This document shows positions 1 to 10,224 of a stretch of 64,000 nucleotides of DNA, piece by piece (the stretch's first letter is position 1; each line of letters opens with the position of its first letter). Below the pieces are notes generated by a model that was not told the origin of the DNA, did no database searches, and saw only the letters and a program-made list of their open reading frames with translations. The DNA comes from Nocardioides flavus (ex Wang et al. 2016) (GTDB taxonomy: Bacteria > Actinomycetota > Actinomycetes > Propionibacteriales > Nocardioidaceae): the NCBI RefSeq assembly GCF_014653115.1, contig NZ_BNAD01000004.1, positions 1 through 64,000 on the forward strand, given 5' to 3'. Both the position numbers and the translations under genes were made by a program.

Positions 1-96
1 CGCCTGCGGCAACCCCGCCATGTACGCCCGCTCAATCACCAACCGCTGATCCGCGGTCAACCTCACACCCGGCACGCGCCGCAACCTCTCACTCAC
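1..96 (-). CDS. Transposase-like protein, N-terminal fragment (runs off window)
   Basis: Reading leftwards from a GTG at 96, 32 codons are open to the window edge. The peptide contains LTADQRLVIERAYMAG, a helix-turn-helix opening like those at the start of IS30-type transposases. Only the first 32 residues are visible, so the family is a guess and no terminal inverted repeat can be checked. It lies beside a block of repeats, which fits a mobile-element-rich spot. It could also be another HTH regulator. Confidence 0.35.
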   Translation of the reverse strand, partial: MSERLRRVPGVRLTADQRLVIERAYMAGLPQA

Positions 97-149
97 GATC
101 GAGTTGCAACAACCGGTTGAGTTCGCCGGCTGTGGACGGTAGGTGGCCC

Positions 150-480
150 ACGACTTCTGGGGGGTCTCGTGACGCGACTTCGTCGCTCCTCGACCGGCCG
201 GGGGCGGGGGTCTTGTGACGCGACTTCGTCCCTCCTCGACCAGCGAGCCCGGTGGTTGAGGAGGTCGCGCAGCGACCGTCACGAAGCCGGGGTCAGGGGT
301 CTCGTGACGCGACTCCGTCGCTCCTCGACCAGCGGGCTTCGATGGTTGAGGGGTCGCGCAGCGACCGTCACGAAACAAGGTCGGGGAGGTCTCGTGACGG
401 GACTTCGTCCCTCCTCGACCAGCAGGGCGGTCGGTCTCGTGACGCGACTCCGTCGCTCCTCGACCAACGGGGGCCGGTCG
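150..480. repeat. Cluster of five degenerate REP-like repeats
   Basis: A unit reading GTCTCGTGACGCGACTTCGT followed by CGCTCCTCGACC recurs near 165, 213, 300, 388 and 438 with small changes. Between copies 2-3 and 3-4 lie partly inverted versions (GGTTGAGG...CGCGCAGCGACCGTCACGA), so direct and inverted units alternate as in bacterial interspersed mosaic elements. The block fills the non-coding gap between the transposase-like fragment and patB. Its open frames are low-complexity by-products of the repeat and are not called as genes. Confidence 0.75.
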
Positions 481-497
481 GCGGAGGCGAGGCGTCC

Positions 498-1655
498 TCA
501 GGCCCAGGCCCGCGCCAGCCGCTCGACGACCTCGGTGAGCCTCTCGGGCGAGGTGGCGAAGTTGAGCCGGACGTGGCCGGTGGTGCCGGGGGCGTACGAC
601 TCCCCCGGGCTGACCTTCACCCGGCCACGCTCCAGAGCGACCGCGGCGGCGTCGTCATGTCCGTAGGCGGACGCGTCGAGCCAGGCGAGGTAGGTCGCCT
701 CGACCGGACGCATCCGCACGAGCGGGAGGTGGGTGGCGAGCAGGTCGCCGAGCAGGGCACGCTGCTGGTCCAGGCGCTCGACGAGCGAGGCGAGCCACGG
801 GTCGCCCTCGGCGTACGCCGTGCGCGCGGCGATGGCGCCCAGCGGCGAGTGCGAGTCGTTGCGCGCCATCGGCTGGTCGGCGAGCAGCCGCCGGGACGCG
901 GCGTCGGGGACGACCAGCTGCGCGCACCGGAGCCCAGCGGTGTTGAACGCCTTGGACGCCGCGACGACGGCCACGGCGTGGTCGTGGGTCCCCTCGATGG
1001 CGAGGTAGGAGACGTGCTCGACACCAGGGAGTGCGAGCGGGGCGTGGATCTCGTCGCTGACGACACGCGCACCGTGCCGCACCACCACGTCGCGGATGCC
1101 TTCGAGCTCCGCGCGGGTGAAGACTCGACCCCACGGGTTGTGCGGCTGGGTCAGCAGCAGCGTCTGCGCGCCCTCGGCGAACATCCTGTCGAGCCGGTCG
1201 AGATCGATCTCCGCGCGCTCGGCGGAGGCAGGCACCTCCAGGCGCACCTCGTCCCGACCTGTGATGCTCGCGAGCCCGAGCTGGGCGTTGTAGCCGGGCG
1301 TGGGGAAGACGACGCCGCCCGGGCCGGAGAAGACGTCGATCGCCACTCGGACCCCGGCCGTCACGTCGACGACGGGGATCACGGCCTCGGGCTCGGGCGC
1401 CCACCCGAAGTGGCGGTCGGCCCAGCCGGCGTACGCCTCGGCGAGCGCGGGGTCATGGCCGAACAGCGGGTAGCCGGTGATCCCGTCGGCGAGGGCCCGC
1501 TGCACGGCCTCCAGGACGACCGGGTCGAGGGCGTAGTCCATCTCCGCGACCCACGCCGGGATCACGTCACGCGGGACGGTGCCCCACTTGAGCGGCAGGG
1601 CACGCCGCGCCTGCTCGTCGGTGAGGTCGACGACCGGGCGGCGCTCGCCCGACAC
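498..1655 (-). CDS. PatB/MalY-type PLP-dependent C-S lyase (aminotransferase class I fold)
   Basis: This 385-residue protein belongs to the PatB/MalY branch of fold-type I PLP enzymes, which cleave C-S bonds in cystathionine or cysteine conjugates. The order of motifs is standard: WVAEMDYALDP near the N terminus, GITGYP, LTQPHNPWGRVF, the DEIHAPL aspartate motif and ASKAFNTAGLRCA, whose lysine should form the Schiff base. The start lies 7 bp after the thrS stop, so the gene is probably cotranscribed with thrS. The actual substrate (cystathionine, cysteine or an aminotransferase substrate) cannot be told from sequence. Confidence 0.85.
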   Translation of the reverse strand: MSGERRPVVDLTDEQARRALPLKWGTVPRDVIPAWVAEMDYALDPVVLEAVQRALADGITGYPLFGHDPALAEAYAGWADRHFGWAPEPEAVIPVVDVTAGVRVAIDVFSGPGGVVFPTPGYNAQLGLASITGRDEVRLEVPASAERAEIDLDRLDRMFAEGAQTLLLTQPHNPWGRVFTRAELEGIRDVVVRHGARVVSDEIHAPLALPGVEHVSYLAIEGTHDHAVAVVAASKAFNTAGLRCAQLVVPDAASRRLLADQPMARNDSHSPLGAIAARTAYAEGDPWLASLVERLDQQRALLGDLLATHLPLVRMRPVEATYLAWLDASAYGHDDAAAVALERGRVKVSPGESYAPGTTGHVRLNFATSPERLTEVVERLARAWA

Positions 1656-1662
1656 CGCCGGC

Positions 1663-3660
1663 TCAGACCTGCTCGCGTGAGGCCACCGCAGCGGCGACCC
1701 GCTCGATCGCCTCGGCGAGCGGCACGCCGTTGTCCTGGCGGCCGTCGCGGTAGCGGAAGCTCACGGCACCCTTCTCGACGTCGTCGTCGCCGGCGATCAT
1801 CATGAACGGCACCTTCTGCAGCTGCGCGTTGCGGATCTTCTTCTGCATCCGGTCGTCGGAGTCGTCGACCTCGACCCGTAGGCCCTGGGCCTTCATCTGC
1901 CGGGCGATGTCGAAGAGGTAGTCGTGGTGGCGCTCCGCGATCGGGATGCCCTGGACCTGGATGGGCGCGAGCCACGGGGGGAAGGCGCCGGCATAGTGCT
2001 CGACGAGGACGCCGAAGAACCGCTCCAGCGAGCCGAACTTCGCCGAGTGGATCATCACCGGCTGCTGGCGCGAGCCGTCAGCGGCGGCGAACTCGAGCTC
2101 GAAGCCCTTCGGCTGGTTGAAGTCGTACTGGATGGTCGACATCTGCCAGGTGCGGCCGATGGCGTCGCGCGCCTGCACGGAGATCTTCGGACCGTAGAAC
2201 GCAGCGCCGCCCGGGTCCGGCACCAGCTCGAGACCGGACCCGACCGCGACGTCCTCGAGGACCTTGGTCGCGACCTGCCAGTCCTCGTCGGTGCCGACGA
2301 ACTTCTCCGGCTTGGAGTCGTCACGCGTCGACAGCTCGAGGTAGAAGTCGTCGATGCCGAAGTCGCGCAGCAGCCCGAGCACGAAGTCGAGCAGGTGCTT
2401 GACCTCGGCGGGGGCCTGCTCCGGGGTCACGTAGGAGTGCGAGTCGTCCTGGGTGAGACCGCGCACGCGGGTCAGGCCGTGGACGACGCCGGACTTCTCG
2501 TAGCGGTAGACCGACCCGAACTCGAACAGCCGCAGCGGCAGCTCGCGGTAGGACCGTCCGCGCGAGCGGAAGATCAGGTTGTGCATCGGGCAGTTCATCG
2601 CCTTGAGGTAGTAGTCCGAGCCCTCGAACTCCATCGGCGGGAACATCGTGTCCTTGTAGTACGGCAGGTGCCCGGAGGTGTGGAACAACCCCTCCTTGCT
2701 GATGTGAGGGGTGCCGACGTAGTCGAAGCCCTCCTCGATGTGCCGCTGGCGGACGTAGTCCTCCATCACCCTCTTGATCACGCCGCCCTTGGGGTGGAAG
2801 ACCGCCAGGCCGGACCCGATCTCGTCGGGGAAGCTGAACAGGTCGAGGTCGCGACCGAGCTTGCGGTGGTCGCGGCGCTCGGCCTCCTCGATGCGGTGCA
2901 GGTGCTCCTCGAGCGCCTCCTTGGACTCCCACGCGGTGCCGTAGATGCGCTGGAGCTGCTTGTTCTTCTCGTCACCGCGCCAGTACGCCGCGGCGCTGCG
3001 CATCAGCTTGAAGGCGGGGATCCGCTTGGTGGTCGGCAGGTGCGGGCCCCGGCACAGGTCGGACCACTTCGCCTCGCCGTTGCGACCGATGTTGTCGTAG
3101 ATGGTGAGGTCGCCGGCCCCGACCTCGACGCTCGCGCCCTCGGTGTCCGCCGCGCCCGCGCCGCCCTTGAGGCCGATCAGCTCGATCTTGTAGGGCTCGT
3201 CCTTGAGCTCGTCGAGCGCGTCGGCGTCGGTGGTGACGCGGCGCTCGAAGCGCTGGTTCTCCTTGATGATCTTCCGCATCGCGGACTCGATCTTGACCAG
3301 GTCCTCGGGCACGAACGGGGTCTCGACGTCGAAGTCGTAGTAGAACCCGTTCTCGACCGGGGGGCCGATGCCGAGCTTGGCCTCGGGCCAGATCTGCTGC
3401 ACGGCCTGCGCCAGGACGTGCGCGGTCGAGTGGCGCAGGATGTCGCGACCGTCCGCGCTGTCGATGGCCACGCCCTCCACCTCGTCGCCGTCGGTCAGCT
3501 CGTAGGAGAGGTCCTTGAGACTCTGCTGACCGGGGGCGCCCACCCGCGCGGCGATGACGTCGGCGTCGTCGCGGAACAGCTCCCAGGCCTTGGTGCCCGT
3601 CGTGACCGTGGTCTCCGCACGCTGATCGGCGTGGATGCGGACGACCTGGATGTCGGACAC
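1663..3660 (-). CDS. thrS: Threonyl-tRNA synthetase
   Basis: This full-length 665-residue class II synthetase charges tRNA-Thr in the cytoplasm. An N-terminal TGS-like region is followed by the editing domain ([15 protein letters not shown] carries the HxxxH metal motif), the class II catalytic core (motif 2 region [25 protein letters not shown]) and a C-terminal anticodon-binding domain ending [18 protein letters not shown]. The ATG at 3660 is preceded by GGAGCT. An acidic insert near residues 165-180 ([10 protein letters not shown]) is longer than in many orthologs. No T-box leader is visible in the short upstream gap. Confidence 0.97.
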   Translation of the reverse strand: MSDIQVVRIHADQRAETTVTTGTKAWELFRDDADVIAARVGAPGQQSLKDLSYELTDGDEVEGVAIDSADGRDILRHSTAHVLAQAVQQIWPEAKLGIGPPVENGFYYDFDVETPFVPEDLVKIESAMRKIIKENQRFERRVTTDADALDELKDEPYKIELIGLKGGAGAADTEGASVEVGAGDLTIYDNIGRNGEAKWSDLCRGPHLPTTKRIPAFKLMRSAAAYWRGDEKNKQLQRIYGTAWESKEALEEHLHRIEEAERRDHRKLGRDLDLFSFPDEIGSGLAVFHPKGGVIKRVMEDYVRQRHIEEGFDYVGTPHISKEGLFHTSGHLPYYKDTMFPPMEFEGSDYYLKAMNCPMHNLIFRSRGRSYRELPLRLFEFGSVYRYEKSGVVHGLTRVRGLTQDDSHSYVTPEQAPAEVKHLLDFVLGLLRDFGIDDFYLELSTRDDSKPEKFVGTDEDWQVATKVLEDVAVGSGLELVPDPGGAAFYGPKISVQARDAIGRTWQMSTIQYDFNQPKGFELEFAAADGSRQQPVMIHSAKFGSLERFFGVLVEHYAGAFPPWLAPIQVQGIPIAERHHDYLFDIARQMKAQGLRVEVDDSDDRMQKKIRNAQLQKVPFMMIAGDDDVEKGAVSFRYRDGRQDNGVPLAEAIERVAAAVASREQV

Positions 3661-3742
3661 GAGAGCTCCTTCGGGAGGTGCGGCTGGGAAGTGTGGCTGA
3701 GTGTGACGACGGGGGACGGGACGTCCCCGGCTGCCGGTGATG

Positions 3743-4738
3743 CTATCGGCCGGCGGCGGCCGCCCTCACCCCGGTTTCGCCGGACCGACGCCCACGCGCC
3801 CGGCGCCGCAGGAGCGCGACGGCGTTGGCACCGACCGCGGCCAGGGCGTTGCCGTACCCGCCGCGCAGCGCGTTGTGGTGCTGGCGGGTGGCGAGCACGT
3901 TGCCGGGCCCGGACGGCGACGGCACGGTCTGGTCCTGGGCAGCGAGCGCGAAGAGCGGCCCGACGAGCCGGTCGTAGGCCCACGGCAGGGCGGTGAAGCC
4001 GAACCGGATGACGTCGTTGGCGAGCCCGACCTGCCCGCCGGACCGTCGACCGTCGGCGACCGCCATCACCCGCGCCGCGACCGCCTCGGGGGTCGCGACC
4101 GGGAACGGCGGGCGACCGACCGATCCGCCGTACGTCGCTGCCTGGCGGTAGATCGGGGTGTCGACGCCGCCGGGCGCCACGTAGGAGACCGCGACCCCGG
4201 GACGGTCGCGGTTGTCGACCCGGAGCTGGCGGGCGAGGGCGCGCACGCCCCACTTGCTGATGACGTAGGGCGCCATGTCCGGCACGGCGATGTGCCCGAT
4301 CAGCGAGCCGACGAGCACCAGGCTGCCGGTTCCCTGAGACCGCAGGGCGGGCAGCACGTGTCGCGCGAGGTTGGCCGAGCCGAGCAGGTTGGTCGACACC
4401 ACCTGGTCGAACACCTCGACCGGCACCTCCTCGACCCGCCCGTACGCCACCACGCCCGCGCTGCCGACGACGACGTCGAGCCATCCGTGGCGCTCCAGCG
4501 TGGCAGCCACCACCGCCGCGACCTCCCGGTCGACGCTCATGTCGCACGGCTCGACCGTCGTGGACGCGGCGCCCAGCCTGTCGCACTCCCCCGCCACCCG
4601 GTCGAGCGCGTCGCGCCCCCGGGCGACGAGCACCAGGTGGTCGCCGCGGCGGGCGGCCGCGTGGGCGGTGGCTTCGCCGATGCCGCTGGAGGCACCTGTG
4701 ACGAGGACGACGCGGGGGAACCTGTCATGGGTGGGCAT
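3743..4738 (-). CDS. Short-chain dehydrogenase/reductase
   Basis: This 331-residue classical-type SDR has the nucleotide-binding [10 protein letters not shown] near residue 15, the GSAGVV segment in place of NNAG, a catalytic Ser in LVGSLIG and the catalytic YVISK tetrad. The C-terminal extension of about 80 residues, rich in Arg and Ala, is longer than in ordinary 250-residue SDRs and resembles the SDRs with an extra hydrophobic tail ([18 protein letters not shown]). The substrate is unknown. It is transcribed toward thrS with about an 80-bp gap and is divergent from the broken P-type ATPase. Confidence 0.85.
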   Translation of the reverse strand: MPTHDRFPRVVLVTGASSGIGEATAHAAARRGDHLVLVARGRDALDRVAGECDRLGAASTTVEPCDMSVDREVAAVVAATLERHGWLDVVVGSAGVVAYGRVEEVPVEVFDQVVSTNLLGSANLARHVLPALRSQGTGSLVLVGSLIGHIAVPDMAPYVISKWGVRALARQLRVDNRDRPGVAVSYVAPGGVDTPIYRQAATYGGSVGRPPFPVATPEAVAARVMAVADGRRSGGQVGLANDVIRFGFTALPWAYDRLVGPLFALAAQDQTVPSPSGPGNVLATRQHHNALRGGYGNALAAVGANAVALLRRRARGRRSGETGVRAAAAGR

Positions 4739-4838
4739 GACGGCCCGTACCCCGTCGGCCCGCTCCCAACGCCCCCGGGCGGGCCGTCGGGACGTTCGGC
4801 CCTAGCAGGGAGCCGCCGGCGCGACGGAGCGTGGAGTC

Positions 4839-7368
4839 GTGCAGGGACTCTCTGCGGACGAGGCTGCGCGCCGCCTCGCCACCGACGGACCCAACGTCCT
4901 GCCCGACACCACGCACACGCCGCTGTGGCGTGACTTGGCGCGGCAGCTCACGCACCTGCTCGCGCTGCTGCTCTGGGCGGCCGCCGTCCTCGCCCTCCTC
5001 GCGGGGATGCCCGCGCTGGCCGTGGCCATCGTGGTCGTCGTCCTGCTCAACGGCGTGTTCGCGTTCTGGCAGGAGCACCGCGCCGACCGGTCCACCGAAC
5101 GGCTGGGCGAGCTGCTCCCGGCCGCCACCCGGGTCGTGCGGGACGGCGTGGTGCAGGCGGTCGACGTCTCCTCGCTGGTCGTCGGCGACCTGCTCGTCCT
5201 GCAGGCGGGCGACCGCGTCGGGGCCGATGCGCGCGTCGTGCTCGCCCACGACCTCTCGCTGGACGAGTCGATGGTCACCGGTGAGAGCCGCGCCGTGCCC
5301 CGCGAGGCCGGTGGGCAGCTGCTGGCGGGGACCTTCGTCGTCCGGGGCGAGGGCAGCGCCGTGGTCGAGGCGACCGGCGTCCGCCACGCGGCCGCGCAGC
5401 CCCCTGACGGCCCAGCTCGACCGGGTGGTGCGCATCGTCGCGGTCATCGCCTCGCTGACCGGCGCCGGGCTGGGCGCCGTCGCGCTCGCGCTCGGGCTCG
5501 GGCCGACCGAGGCGTTCCTGTTCGGCGTCGGCGTCGCCGTGGCGCTGGTGCCCGAGGGTCTGCTGCCCACGGTGACGCTCTCGCTGGCCCGCGGGGCCCA
5601 GACGATGGCCGCGCAGCAGGCCCTGGTCCGCCGCCTCGACGCCGTGGAGACCCTCGGCTCGACCACCTTCATCTGCACCGACAAGACCGGCACCCTCACG
5701 CAGAACCGGATGAACGTCGTCGACGTGGTCACCACGGCGGGACGCGTGTCGGTCGAGGGCTCGGGCTACGAGCCCACCGCCCGGCTGGCCGGTCCGGACG
5801 AGGCCCTCGTGCTCGTGCCGGTGATCGCCCGGGCGGCCGCCACGTGCGTCGGGGGCCGCGCGGTGCGCCGCGACGGCGCGTGGCGTGCCGTCGGGGACCC
5901 GACGGAGGCGGCGGTGCACTGCCTGGCACTGCGGACCGCCGAGGACGTCGAGGCCGGGCCGTCGGTGCGTCGACGGCCCTACACGGCCGAGCGGTTGCTC
6001 AGCTCCGCGCTCCGCGGCGACGAGGTCTCGGTCCTGGGTGCACCCGAGGCGGTGTTCCGCCGTTGCGTCTCCGTGCCTGACCTCATGGCGCCCGAGCTGG
6101 TCCGGCTCACGGGCGGCGGGCGTCGGGTGCTCGCCGTCGCCCGGCGCACGTGGCGCGACGACCCGGGCGAGGCGATGGAGCACGACCTGGAGCTCCTCGG
6201 CCTGATCGGCCTCGAGGACCCGCCGCGGGGCGACGTGGGCGAGTCCCTCCGGTCGTGCCGCGACGCCGGAATCCGGGTCGCCATGGTGACCGGGGACCAT
6301 CCCGCGACCGCCGCCGCGATCGGGCGCGAGGTCGGGCTGCTCCGGGAGGGCGGTGTCGTCGTCGACGGGAGCGAGCTGCCGCAGGGCGACGCCGAGCTCG
6401 CCGAGCTGCTCGACAACCCGGCCGGCGCGGTCGTCGCGCGCGTGACGCCGGCAGACAAGCTCCGGATCGCGTACGCGCTGCGCGGGCGCGGCCACGTGGT
6501 CGCCATGACGGGCGACGGCGTCAACGACGCGCCCGCGCTGCGGGAGGCCGACGTCGGCGTCGCGATGGGGGCGAGCGGGAGCGACGTCGCCCGGGAGGCC
6601 GCCGACCTCGTGCTGCTGGACGACCACTTCGGGACGATCGTGACCGCCATCGAGCTCGGGCGCGCGACGTACGCCAACGTGAGGCGGTTCCTGACCTACC
6701 ACCTGACCGACAACGTCGCCGAGCTCACCCCGTTCGCGCTGTGGGCCATGAGCGGCGGGCAGTTCACGCTCGCGCTCACGGTCCTGCAGGTGCTCGCCCT
6801 CGACATCGGGACCGACATGCTGCCTGCGCTCGCGCTGGGCGCCGAGCCCCCGCGGCGCGGCCTGATGGGCAACCGACGGACCCGCTCGCTGGTCGACCGC
6901 GCACTGCTGGCGCGTGCCTTCGCCGTGCTGGGCCTCACCGAGGCCGTGATGGCGATGGCGGCGTTCACCTGGGTGCTCGTGGACGGTGGGTGGTCGTGGG
7001 GCGGGGCCCCGTCGGCCGCGCTGCTGGCGACCGCGTCGGGCACCGCCTTCGCCGCCATCGCGCTCGCGCAGATGGCCAACGCGTTCGCCTGCCGGAGCAC
7101 GGTCTCGCCGGCCTGGAGGATCCGACCCGGCACCAACCGCCTGGTCCTGGCGGCCGTCGCGGTCGAGGTGTTGCTGCTCGTGCTGTTCCTGGGCTTCGCG
7201 CCGCTCGCCCACCTGCTGGGCGGTTCGTGGCCGACCGGCACCGGGTGGCTGGCCGCCGCCGCGGCCGCGGTCGTGCTGGTCGTCGTCGACGGCCTCGTGA
7301 AGGAGGCGCGCGGACTCAGGAGGAGCGGTCGGTCACCGGGGGACGCTCACCGCGCAGCGTCGATGTAG
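4839..7368 (+). pseudogene. P-type cation ATPase (type II), frame-disrupted
   Basis: The N-terminal part, from a GTG at 4839, reads in one frame through the actuator motif DESMVTGESR and then loses similarity near 5395. From about 5400 the protein continues in the next frame with SPLTAQLDRVV, the TM4 motif PEGLLPTVTLSLA, the phosphorylation site DKTGTLTQN, TGDHPAT, TGDGVNDAP and six C-terminal membrane helices. The stretch that normally links EATG to SPLT is about 18 residues short, so a non-triplet deletion as well as a frameshift is implied. PEGLL resembles type IIC-like bacterial ATPases. An assembly error is the alternative. The 3' end overlaps the convergent merR gene by 22 bp. Confidence 0.8.
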
Positions 7369-8189
7369 GCCACCATCCGGTCGAACAGCTCCGAGGCGCG
7401 GCGCAGGTCCTCCGACGCGCCGGTGGGCTCGGGCAGGGGCGCGGCGTCGGCCGTCTCGCGCCACCCGGGTCGCAGCTCGTCCGCGAGCGAGGCCGCGATC
7501 CTGCTGGCGTCTCGCACCACCTGCGGGTCGACCGACCAGACCGCCTCGAAGGTGCGGTCGGACCCCGGCCGCTGGCCCGGCCGCTCGACGGCGGCCAGGC
7601 AGGCGGGCAGGTCGGCGGCGTCGCACACCACCGCCCACTCGCGGTTCAGCGGCGACTCGTGCGGCACCTTGACCTCGATCGGCATCCCGGCCGCCGGACC
7701 GGCCGGCAGGTCGAAGTCGGCGAACACGACGGCCTGGCGGGCCGTACGCGCGAGCTCGCGCCACCGCTCGTAGGAGGCGCGCAGGAAGCGCTCGCGCTGG
7801 AAGGCGCCGAACAGCAACGGGTCGGCGGCCCGCGCGCAGCACTCGTCCTCGATCGCGTGGCTCATCGACACGAGCGTGCGACGCGACAGGACCTGCGGGC
7901 GCAGCTCGGGGTGACGACGACGGAGCTCGGCGAAGATCGAGCCCGAGCGCGTCGGCTGGGTGTCCGCACCCTGGACGGCCGCAGCGAGCGAGAGTCCTCC
8001 CCGGCGGCGCGCGAGCACCTCGAGCACGGCGTCCACGTCGGCCTCGTCGTAGCGGCGGTGCCCACCCCCCTGTCGGGCCGGTTGGGGGAACCCGTAACGC
8101 TTCTCCCAGCTGCGGAGCGTCGAGATGGGTACTCCAGTCCTGTCGGCCAGGTCGCCGATCGACAGGGTGGCGCGGGAACTGGGGTCCAA
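7347..8189 (-). CDS. MerR-family regulator with DICT-like sensory domain
   Basis: The 280-residue protein opens with a MerR winged helix (LSIGDLADRTGVPISTLRSWEKRYGFPQP, broken here only by prose limits of family comparison; recognition WEKRYGFPQP) and then has a region of about 120 residues resembling DICT (HAIEDECCARA, ..QAVVFADFD.., ..NREWAVVCDA..). DICT domains have been proposed to take part in light responses. MerR regulators such as LitR control light-induced carotenogenesis in Streptomyces, but those use a B12-binding domain, which is absent here. The gene is divergent from crtE with 92 bp between, so it most likely regulates the carotenoid operon. Inference: light or redox input. Confidence 0.82.
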   Translation of the reverse strand: MDPSSRATLSIGDLADRTGVPISTLRSWEKRYGFPQPARQGGGHRRYDEADVDAVLEVLARRRGGLSLAAAVQGADTQPTRSGSIFAELRRRHPELRPQVLSRRTLVSMSHAIEDECCARAADPLLFGAFQRERFLRASYERWRELARTARQAVVFADFDLPAGPAAGMPIEVKVPHESPLNREWAVVCDAADLPACLAAVERPGQRPGSDRTFEAVWSVDPQVVRDASRIAASLADELRPGWRETADAAPLPEPTGASEDLRRASELFDRMVAYIDAAR

Positions 8190-8281
8190 ATTCGTCCACT
8201 CCTCGACATCGTGCGTAGATTTAGTTGGAAGTGTTGCATAGATTCGGTGACAACGAACGGCGAGCTCGCGGGAGGTACCAG
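8190..8281. promoter_or_regulatory. Divergent merR/crtE promoter region with direct repeats
   Basis: The 92-bp gap holds two direct copies of TGCRTAGATT, at 8212-8221 and 8235-8244, 23 bp apart (about two helical turns). They overlap TAGATT elements that could serve as the -10 of the crt promoter. A GGGAGGT ribosome site at 8270-8276 fixes the crtE start at 8282. The repeats are the best candidates for the MerR/DICT operator. Confidence 0.55.
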
Positions 8282-9343
8282 ATGGTCGACACGGACGACG
8301 GCACAGGGGCGGACACGAATGCGGCCCTCAGCCGCATCCTCGAGGACGGGCGCAGGCGGGCGGGGACGGTCGACGCCCACCACGCCCTGATGTGGGAGGC
8401 GCTGTGCGCCGCCACGGAGGGCGGCAAGCGGTTCCGCCCCGCGCTGGTGGTCGCCACGCACGCCGCCCTGGGCGGTGACAGCCACGGCCCGGCCGCGGAG
8501 GTGGGCGCCGCCGTCGAGCTCCTGCACACCGCGTTCGTCATCCACGACGACGTGATCGACGACGACCACGTACGGCGCGGACGCCCCAACGTCAGCGGCA
8601 CCTTCCGCGCCCTGGCGCGCATCGACGGTGCCCGCGCCGACGCCAGCGCCGGCTACGGGCTCACCGCGGCGATCCTCGCCGGCGACCTGGCCCTGGCCGC
8701 CGCCGTCCGCGCGGTCGCCCTCTGCGGTGCACCGGCGCCGGCCGTGGCGCGCCTGCTCGACCTGTTCGACGTCGCACTGCACCGGACCGCGTCCGGCGAG
8801 CTGGCCGACGTACGGCTCTCGCTCGACCTCACCCACGCCTCCCTCGTGCAGAGCCTGGAGATGGAGGCGCAGAAGACCAGCGCCTACTCGTTCTCCCTCC
8901 CGCTGCAGGCCGGCGCGGTGCTCGCCGGCGCCGACGAGCACACCATCGCCCGGCTCGGCGACGCCGGCCGTGCGATGGGCATCGCCTTCCAGCTCGCCGA
9001 CGACCTGATCGGGGTGTTCGGCGACCCCGCCCGCTCTGGCAAGAGCACGACCTGCGACCTGCGCACCCGCAAGCAGACCCCGCTCCTGGTGCACGCCCGC
9101 ACCACCCCCGAGTGGGAGCAGGTCCGCACCTTCCTCGGTCGCGAGCTCGACGCCACCGAGCTCGCCGAGGTGCGCGAGCTGCTCACCGCGTCGGGGTCGC
9201 GCCGCTTCGTCGAGGACCTCGCCGAGCGACACCTCGAGCAGGCACGCTCCGTGCTCGACGGGCTCGGCATCCCGGCCGACCTCGTCGACGGGCTGGGCGT
9301 ACGCCCGCGGGTGCTCGCCGACGGCAACGGGGTCGCGGCATGA
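8282..9343 (+). CDS. crtE: Geranylgeranyl diphosphate synthase (polyprenyl synthetase)
   Basis: This 353-residue trans-isoprenyl diphosphate synthase makes the C20 precursor for phytoene. The first aspartate-rich motif is HDDVIDDD (D89-D93), followed by RRG, the conserved K198 and the second motif FQLADDLIG (D240, D241). The ATG at 8282 is preferred over one at 8225 because it has GGGAGGT six bases upstream and the extra N terminus is not conserved-looking. It is the first gene of a 15-gene operon, and the next gene overlaps its stop as ATGA. Chain length (C20 rather than C15 or C25) is inferred from context. Confidence 0.93.
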   Translation: MVDTDDGTGADTNAALSRILEDGRRRAGTVDAHHALMWEALCAATEGGKRFRPALVVATHAALGGDSHGPAAEVGAAVELLHTAFVIHDDVIDDDHVRRGRPNVSGTFRALARIDGARADASAGYGLTAAILAGDLALAAAVRAVALCGAPAPAVARLLDLFDVALHRTASGELADVRLSLDLTHASLVQSLEMEAQKTSAYSFSLPLQAGAVLAGADEHTIARLGDAGRAMGIAFQLADDLIGVFGDPARSGKSTTCDLRTRKQTPLLVHARTTPEWEQVRTFLGRELDATELAEVRELLTASGSRRFVEDLAERHLEQARSVLDGLGIPADLVDGLGVRPRVLADGNGVAA

Positions 9344-10224
9344 CGCTCTTCGTGGGCCGGGGCGCCCCTCGCAGCCTCTACGACTCGGTGTCCGAGGCCA
9401 GCTCGGCCGTCGTGATCCGGGAGTACTCCAGCTCCTTCGGGCTCGCCTCGCGGCTGCTCGCCGAGCCGGTACGCACCCAGGTCCGCAACATCTACGCCCT
9501 CGTCCGGGTGGCCGACGAGATCGTCGACAACCCCGACCCCGCGCTCGACCGCTCCGCCCGTGCCACGATGCTCGACTGGCTCGAGGGCGACGTGGCCCAC
9601 GCCCTGCGCACCGGCTACAGCGGCAACCTGGTCGTGCACGCCTTCGCCCGGACCGCCATCGCGGTCGGGATCGAGACCGACATCGTCACGCCCTTCTTCG
9701 ACTCGATGCGCACCGACCTCGACACCCGCACCCACACCCAGGAGAGCCTCGACCGCTACGTCTACGGCTCGGCCGAGGTCGTCGGCCTGATGTGCCTGCG
9801 CGCCTTCCTCGCCGCCCCCGACGCCGGCCCCGACCGCCAGGGACAGTACGAGCGGCTCACCCCGGGCGCGCGCAGCCTCGGCGCCGCCTTCCAGAAGCTC
9901 AACTTCCTGCGCGACCTCTCCGACGACCACGACCTGCTGCGCCGCGACTACTTCCCCGGCCTGACCGTCGAGGCCTTCTGCGACGCCGACCGCGACCGGA
10001 TCCTCGACGACATCGACGCCGACCTCCGCGCGGCCGCGGCCGTCGTGCCCGACCTCCCGCCCAGCAGCCGCCGGGCCGTCCGGGCCGCGCACGCCACCTT
10101 CGCCGAGCTGGCCAGCCGGCTGCGTGCCGCGCCCGCCAGCGAGATCCGTCGCACGCGCGTCCGCGTGCCCGCGCCGGTCAAGCTGCGGCTCGCCGCGAGC
10201 GCGCTGCGGGAGGCACGCTCATGA
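9340..10224 (+). CDS. crtB: Phytoene synthase
   Basis: This 294-residue squalene/phytoene synthase condenses two GGPP to phytoene. Both metal-binding motifs are present: VADEIVDN (D59 to D63) and FQKLNFLRDLSDD near residues 186-198, with RRDYFPG after it. The start overlaps the crtE stop by four bases (ATGA), which implies translational coupling. The length is normal for bacterial CrtB. Confidence 0.95.
   Translation: MTLFVGRGAPRSLYDSVSEASSAVVIREYSSSFGLASRLLAEPVRTQVRNIYALVRVADEIVDNPDPALDRSARATMLDWLEGDVAHALRTGYSGNLVVHAFARTAIAVGIETDIVTPFFDSMRTDLDTRTHTQESLDRYVYGSAEVVGLMCLRAFLAAPDAGPDRQGQYERLTPGARSLGAAFQKLNFLRDLSDDHDLLRRDYFPGLTVEAFCDADRDRILDDIDADLRAAAAVVPDLPPSSRRAVRAAHATFAELASRLRAAPASEIRRTRVRVPAPVKLRLAASALREARS

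Noticed and set aside
150..480. CRISPR array
   Set aside because: Unit spacing is irregular, copies are degenerate and occur in both orientations, and no cas genes are present.
252..1805. Long rightward open frames over patB and thrS
   Set aside because: They are high-GC antisense frames of clearly conserved leftward genes and have Arg/Gly-rich, familyless translations.
3661..3742. T-box leader upstream of thrS
   Set aside because: The gap is only about 80 bp and lacks the T-box sequence and stem structures.
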